Below, one piece after another: positions 15,021 through 18,696 of a DNA stretch of 18,696 nt. Made by a program: the position numbers and the translations under genes. Numbering within the stretch: position 1 is the stretch's first letter; each line of letters begins with the position of its first letter. The notes under the pieces were generated by a model, which worked only from the letters and a program-made list of their open reading frames with translations, was not told the DNA's origin and made no database searches. Location: positions 1 to 18,696 of the forward strand of contig CANCCE010000025.1 in the NCBI GenBank assembly GCA_947374505.1, given 5' to 3'. Source of the stretch: Comamonadaceae bacterium (GTDB lineage: Bacteria > Pseudomonadota > Gammaproteobacteria > Burkholderiales > Burkholderiaceae_C).

Positions 15021-15896
15021 TCAGGCAACGCCTTCATTCCAGTGCAATTTTTTGCGCAAGGTGTCGAAGTAGCTCCAGCCGACAGGGTGCAAAAAGCGCA
15101 CTTGGTGTTCAGAGCGCCGAACGATGATGCGGTCTCCATGTAGCAGACTGGTCAGGGTCTGCATGTCGAAGTTAGCGCTGGCGTCGCGGCCGGCCACAAT
15201 TTCGACGGCGATCTCGCCTTGGTCTGACAGCACGATGGGTCGGTTCGACAAATTGTGCGGTGCGATGGGCACCAAGATCCAGCCGCCAATCGACGGATGC
15301 AACAAAGGCCCACCCGCCGACAGCGAGTAAGCCGTGGAACCGGTGGGCGACGCAATGATCAAACCATCTGCGCGCTGGTTAGCCACAAAGCGGCCGTCGA
15401 CCTCAACCCTCAGTTCGACCATACCGGCCGAGACGCCACGGTTCACCACAACGTCATTCATGGCGGTGGCATCGAAAACACAGTGACCACCGCGGACCAC
15501 TTTGGCTTGCATCATCCAGCGTGGGTCTTCGTCGTAATGGCCCTGCAGAATGGGCGCCAGTGTGGTTTGGTATGCCTCAAAAGCGATGTCAGTGATGAAG
15601 CCGAGACGGCCCTGGTTGATGCCTACCAGCGGCACACCAAACTGCGCCAGTTGCCGGCCAATGCCAAGCATGGTGCCGTCACCGCCAACCACCAGGCCGA
15701 GGTCGCATTGCGCGCCAATTTGCGCGACATTCAGGATCGGGTAAGTGGTGATTCCGGCATTGCTGGCGGTGTCTGCCTCAATCGCCACCTCGCAACCCTG
15801 CGCGCCCAAAAACTGCGCAATGCCTTCGAGTGCCGACCGCGAGTCATGGGCGTGGTACTTGCCAATCAGGGCGACGTGGCGGAATTTTGACTTCAT
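15021..15896 (-). CDS. nadK: NAD kinase
   Basis: The enzyme phosphorylates NAD at the 2'-hydroxyl using ATP or polyphosphate to give NADP, in the cytosol. The 291-residue protein has the diagnostic GGDGT (71-75) with catalytic Asp73, GRLGF (96-100), the AMNDVVV block (145-151; Asn147 and Asp148), and SPTGSTAYSLSAGG (183-196) that binds NAD. Length matches the family. The ATG at 15896 is 49 nt from the divergent hrcA start. The gene heads the operon nadK-recN-rapZ-fsr. The pairing of nadK with recN and hrcA is common in proteobacteria. Confidence 0.96.
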   Translation of the reverse strand: MKSKFRHVALIGKYHAHDSRSALEGIAQFLGAQGCEVAIEADTASNAGITTYPILNVAQIGAQCDLGLVVGGDGTMLGIGRQLAQFGVPLVGINQGRLGFITDIAFEAYQTTLAPILQGHYDEDPRWMMQAKVVRGGHCVFDATAMNDVVVNRGVSAGMVELRVEVDGRFVANQRADGLIIASPTGSTAYSLSAGGPLLHPSIGGWILVPIAPHNLSNRPIVLSDQGEIAVEIVAGRDASANFDMQTLTSLLHGDRIIVRRSEHQVRFLHPVGWSYFDTLRKKLHWNEGVA

Positions 15897-15932
15897 TATT
15901 AAATTACATCACAACCGAGACGCTTGAATCCG

Positions 15933-15938
15933 TAGAAT
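15933..15938 (+). promoter_or_regulatory. candidate -10 box of hrcA
   Basis: TAGAAT matches the -10 consensus at five of six positions and ends 7 nt before the hrcA ATG, so transcription could begin at or next to the start codon. No ribosome binding site is present and no good -35 box was found at the expected distance (CACAAC at 15910-15915). The 49-nt divergent gap has no CIRCE palindrome. Confidence 0.3.
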
Positions 15939-15945
15939 CGCCAGC

Positions 15946-16962
15946 ATGCTTGATGATCGTGCGAAGTTATTGCTCAAAGCGCTGGTCGAGCGCTACATTG
16001 CCGACGGCCAGCCGGTGGGCTCGCGCACGCTGTCCAAGGCCTCGGGGGTGGAGTTGTCGCCGGCGACTGTCCGCAATGTCATGAGTGATCTGGAGGAACA
16101 GGGGTTGATCATCAGCCCGCACACCTCGGCTGGACGGGTGCCTACGGCCCGGGGTTACCGGCTGTTTGTCGACACCATGCTCACCTTGCAACCGTCGCAT
16201 CTTGGATCCGGTTTGATGGGTGGCCAAAGGCTGGCACCCGACCAGCCGCAGAAAGTCCTGACGAATGCGGCGCACATGCTGTCCAGCCTGTCTCAATTTG
16301 TCGGTGTGGTGATGGCGCCACGGCGTACCTCGGTGTTTCGCCACATTGAATTTTTGCGGCTGTCAGACCGGCGGGTGTTGGTGATCATCGTGTCGCCAGA
16401 CGGCGATGTGCAAAACAGGGTGATCTTCACTGAAACTGACTTCACGCAGAGCCAGTTGATCGAAGCCGCTAATTTTTTAAATTCGCACTACGCCGGCATG
16501 GCCATGGAAGAAGTACGCGAACGGCTGAAAAACGAGGTCGAAGCCCTGCGTGGCGAAATTGCCAGCCTGATGCAGGCAGCGGTCAAAGTCAGCGCAGAGG
16601 CCATCGAGGCCAGCGAAGAGGTGGTGGTCTCGGGTGAGCGCAACCTGCTCGCTGTCAGTGACTTTTCAGGCGACATGAGTAGCCTGCGCAAGCTGTTTGA
16701 CCTGTTTGAGCAAAAAGCTCAGCTGATGCGGCTACTGGATGTTTCCAGTCGCGCTGAAGGTGTGCGTATTTACATCGGTGGCGAAAGCCAAGTCATCCCG
16801 TACCAGGAGCTGTCTGTGGTGACCGCACCGTATGAAGTCGATGGCCAGGTGGTCGGCACTCTGGGCGTGATCGGTCCGATGCGCATGCCTTACGAAAAAA
16901 TGATTCAAATCGTCGACATCACGTCAAAACTGGTGAGTACGGCTTTGAGTCACAGCAAATAG
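15946..16962 (+). CDS. hrcA: heat-inducible transcription repressor HrcA
   Basis: HrcA represses chaperone genes by binding the CIRCE palindrome, and its folding depends on GroEL. The 338-residue protein has an N-terminal winged-helix domain (about 1-75) with SRTLSKASGVELSPATVRNV, DLEEQGLI and the highly conserved SAGRVPTARGYRLFVD. A central GAF-like region and dimerisation segment follow, ending in the C-terminal block VTAPYEVDGQVVGTLGVIGP and MPYEKMIQIVD typical of the family. Length is usual. The ATG at 15946 begins the conserved LDDRAKLLLKALVERYI segment, so the start is firm although no ribosome binding site is seen. No CIRCE element or chaperone gene lies in the window, so its targets are elsewhere. 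Confidence 0.96.
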   Translation: MLDDRAKLLLKALVERYIADGQPVGSRTLSKASGVELSPATVRNVMSDLEEQGLIISPHTSAGRVPTARGYRLFVDTMLTLQPSHLGSGLMGGQRLAPDQPQKVLTNAAHMLSSLSQFVGVVMAPRRTSVFRHIEFLRLSDRRVLVIIVSPDGDVQNRVIFTETDFTQSQLIEAANFLNSHYAGMAMEEVRERLKNEVEALRGEIASLMQAAVKVSAEAIEASEEVVVSGERNLLAVSDFSGDMSSLRKLFDLFEQKAQLMRLLDVSSRAEGVRIYIGGESQVIPYQELSVVTAPYEVDGQVVGTLGVIGPMRMPYEKMIQIVDITSKLVSTALSHSK

Positions 16963-16974
16963 AATTCGATTTCA

Positions 16975-17006
16975 TGGAGGCCTTGTATCGGCTTTGAATG
17001 CCTCCA
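16975..17006. repeat. inverted repeat between hrcA and the TPR/TM gene
   Basis: TGGAGGC (16975-16981) and GCCTCCA (17000-17006) are perfect inverted copies with an 18-nt loop, 12 nt after the hrcA stop. No T run follows on the plus strand, so an intrinsic terminator is unlikely; it could be a leader stem-loop of the next gene or a factor-dependent stop. Confidence 0.45.
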
Positions 17007-17046
17007 CCTTGCAACGGTTCGGCTTTAACATTTCAAAGGTAATTCC

Positions 17047-17973
17047 ATGCTCGGTGCTTTTACTCAACGCTTTGGCAAGTGGCTCGCCATTGCCGCCATG
17101 CTCGGCTTTGGCTTGGCATTAGCCCAGTCTGAACCCACCTTGAACCAGGTCTACGAAGCAGCGCAATCTGGAAAAATGGACCAAGCTCAAACCATGATTC
17201 AGCAAGTCCTGGTGGCCCACCCCAACAGCGGCAAGGCGCACTTTGTGCAGGCCGAGCTGTTCGCCAAGCAAGGTCTGAACGGCCGTGCCAGCGACATGCT
17301 CGCGACCGCCGAAAAACTCTCTCCAGGCCTGCCATTTGCCAAGGCTGAAGCGGTTCAGAGCCTGCGCGCCAAAATTTCTGCCCGACCTGTTCAGCAGTCA
17401 TCCGGCAATGGCAATTCATCGTCCAGACCCCTCAGTAGTTATGCAGGGCCTGCAACGTCCGCCTCTAATTTTTCCTGGGGTATGCCCCTGCTGTTGGCTG
17501 GTGGCGTCATGCTTATCGGTTACTTCATGTTCCGCCGCAAAAACCCACCCGTCGAGTTCCATGCGCAGCAGCCTTATGGCTATCCTGCCAATCAGGCCCC
17601 GATGGGTAGCCAACCTGGTAATGGTTTGAGCGGTCCTCAAACCTTCGGCATGGGCGGCGCGTCAACTGCTGCCCAGGGTTATGCCCAGCCGCCTGCCAGC
17701 GGCATCGGCAGCAATATTGCGGGTGGTCTGGCCACTGGTTTGGCGGTGGGTGCGGGCATGATGGCGGCCCAAGCCATCGGCAAAAGTCTGATGGGCAACA
17801 ACGAGGGCAGCCATGACGGCTCATCCCGTCTGGCCAATAACAACAGCAACAATTACGAACCGATTGCCGACAACAACAGCACCATGGGCGGTCAAAATTT
17901 TGGCGTCACCGACAACGGTTCCTGGGATGACGGCGGCAGCGCGGATGCTGGCGGCGGTGACTGGGATAGCTAA
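17047..17973 (+). CDS. TPR-type secreted/membrane protein with Gly/Asn-rich tail
   Basis: I do not recognise a named gene. The 308-residue product has a signal peptide (h-region about 11-25, likely cut after Ala26 in ALA-QS). A helical TPR-like region spans about 31-110: NQVYEAAQSGKMDQAQTMI, then HFVQAELFAKQG. A Ser/Asn-rich linker, one transmembrane helix (about 145-162) followed by RRK, and a long Gly/Pro/Asn/Ser-rich tail follow. Residues 219-248 are a Gly/Ala-rich hydrophobic stretch. The end has WDD and terminates GGGDWDS, an acidic Trp-containing tail seen in other small membrane proteins of unknown function. The RRK after the helix and an N-terminal signal suggest TPR outside and tail in the cytosol. 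AAAGGT is 7 nt before the ATG, a good ribosome binding site. Function unknown. Confidence 0.85.
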   Translation: MLGAFTQRFGKWLAIAAMLGFGLALAQSEPTLNQVYEAAQSGKMDQAQTMIQQVLVAHPNSGKAHFVQAELFAKQGLNGRASDMLATAEKLSPGLPFAKAEAVQSLRAKISARPVQQSSGNGNSSSRPLSSYAGPATSASNFSWGMPLLLAGGVMLIGYFMFRRKNPPVEFHAQQPYGYPANQAPMGSQPGNGLSGPQTFGMGGASTAAQGYAQPPASGIGSNIAGGLATGLAVGAGMMAAQAIGKSLMGNNEGSHDGSSRLANNNSNNYEPIADNNSTMGGQNFGVTDNGSWDDGGSADAGGGDWDS

Positions 17974-18004
17974 GCGGTATATGCTGGCAGTTTAGGGACG
18001 TGGC

Positions 18005-18696
18005 ATGGACATTTTCAAACGTCGATCACTGCTGGCGCTATTGGCGCTACCCACCGGCTGCGCGATCCAATACCTTCCGCCATTGGCTACCACCAAAATG
18101 AGCCGTGGTCGCCCTGCCGGTTCGGTACGGACGCCAGCGATAGGGCAAAGCTGGACCTACAGCAAGTTCAACTTCTACAACAGCCAATTGCTCGACACCG
18201 TCAAAGAACAAGTTGTCAGTTTGGACGGTGGCATACGGATCAACCGGCGTTCAAAAAACAACGTCGATGCGGGTGATGAGTTTCAGCCCGTCTGGGGCCA
18301 AGTTAAACAAGACCCTTACTGGGATCTGCTGCAAACCTACGAAGCGGCGATGCCATTGTGGTTGGACGATTTCACTGTGGGCACAAGCCAATCTACCGAC
18401 ACCCACTATCAATCCGGCACGTCCTCATTTCGCTATTGGATCAGTGCCAAAACGACAGTGACGGGTTGGGAAGAAGTGGCCCTTCCGGGTGGAACTTTTC
18501 AAACGGTTCGCATTGAAAAGTTCATTCGATTGACTCATCCCGACTTCAATAGGCTTGACACGGTGAGGCGCGACACCCTGTGGCTCGCCCCAGAAATCGG
18601 TCGCTGGGTAGCGAGAGAAACAAACGGCCAATTCAGAATCCCCGGCAGCAGAAGCAGTTGGATAGGTCGAGAAGACCACTTCCGTTGGCAGTTGGA
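18005..18696 (+). CDS. putative lipoprotein, 3' end beyond the window
   Basis: The frame opens at an ATG preceded by AGGGA at a good distance and stays open to the right edge, giving 230 residues so far. It begins MDIFKRRSLLALLALPTGCAI: a basic n-region, a short hydrophobic core and a lipobox-like PTGC with acceptor Cys19, so it is probably an outer-membrane or periplasmic lipoprotein. The visible body is Trp/Tyr-rich and beta-like (GQSWTYSKFNFYNS, PLWLDDFTVG, FRYWISAKTTVTGWEEV, FQTVRIEKFIRL, TLWLAPEIGRWVARE). I do not recognise the family. The TLWLAPEIGRWV phrase is reminiscent of secreted proteins in which a substrate-dependent colour or metabolite assay was not the basis for naming; no function is claimed. 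It lies 31 nt after the preceding gene, suggesting one transcript. Confidence 0.82.
   Translation, partial: MDIFKRRSLLALLALPTGCAIQYLPPLATTKMSRGRPAGSVRTPAIGQSWTYSKFNFYNSQLLDTVKEQVVSLDGGIRINRRSKNNVDAGDEFQPVWGQVKQDPYWDLLQTYEAAMPLWLDDFTVGTSQSTDTHYQSGTSSFRYWISAKTTVTGWEEVALPGGTFQTVRIEKFIRLTHPDFNRLDTVRRDTLWLAPEIGRWVARETNGQFRIPGSRSSWIGREDHFRWQL

Noticed and set aside
15255..15890. 211-codon plus-strand frame opposite nadK
   Set aside because: It is antisense to a well-supported gene and has no recognisable domain or ribosome binding site.
15897..15945. CIRCE operator for HrcA autoregulation, or a sigma-32 promoter
   Set aside because: No TTAGCACTC-N9-GAGTGCTAA-like palindrome is present; CTTGAA at 15923 lacks a properly spaced -10 partner before the start codon.
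1..18696. CRISPR array, rRNA genes or further tRNAs
   Set aside because: No regularly spaced repeats, rRNA-like sequence or second cloverleaf were seen on either strand.

Overview
The window looks like a piece of chromosome from a betaproteobacterium of the order Burkholderiales, probably family Comamonadaceae. The evidence is the order of housekeeping genes (rplY, prs, tRNA-Gln, ispE, lolB, TPR lipoprotein-cluster gene, mutM, mutY, then rapZ, recN, nadK, hrcA), a GC-rich backbone (60 and 68% in two 60-base lines counted by hand), the Ala/Lys-rich tail on L25, and Bug-type solute-binding proteins, which are abundant in that order. This is inference from gene content; no database search was run.

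Left block (1-5375, all minus strand): a secreted TPR protein, lolB, ispE, tRNA-Gln(TTG), prs and rplY, read from right to left. They cover outer-membrane lipoprotein insertion, isoprenoid precursor synthesis, translation and PRPP supply. A strong hairpin with a T-rich tail lies between the tRNA and prs, and a weaker one lies between prs and rplY. The divergent pair mutM-mutY (5398-7333, plus strand) encodes the two glycosylases that deal with 8-oxoguanine. Its start lies only 22 bases from the start of the TPR gene.

Middle block (about 7334-11220): a markedly AT-richer stretch (17, 37 and 50% GC in three lines counted) with four plus-strand genes in tight order: Bug receptor, alpha/beta hydrolase, Bug receptor, alpha/beta hydrolase. 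It has no permease, regulator, integrase or transposase and looks like an acquired accessory cassette between housekeeping genes. The first hydrolase has Lys where its partner has the canonical nucleophilic Ser. This is the most unusual part of the window.

Right block: fsr (MFS exporter of the fosmidomycin-resistance family), rapZ, recN and nadK form a tightly packed minus-strand operon (12468 gap of 3 nt, ATGA overlap, gap of 3 nt). hrcA diverges from nadK, followed by a TPR/transmembrane/Gly-rich protein and a putative lipoprotein that runs off the right edge.
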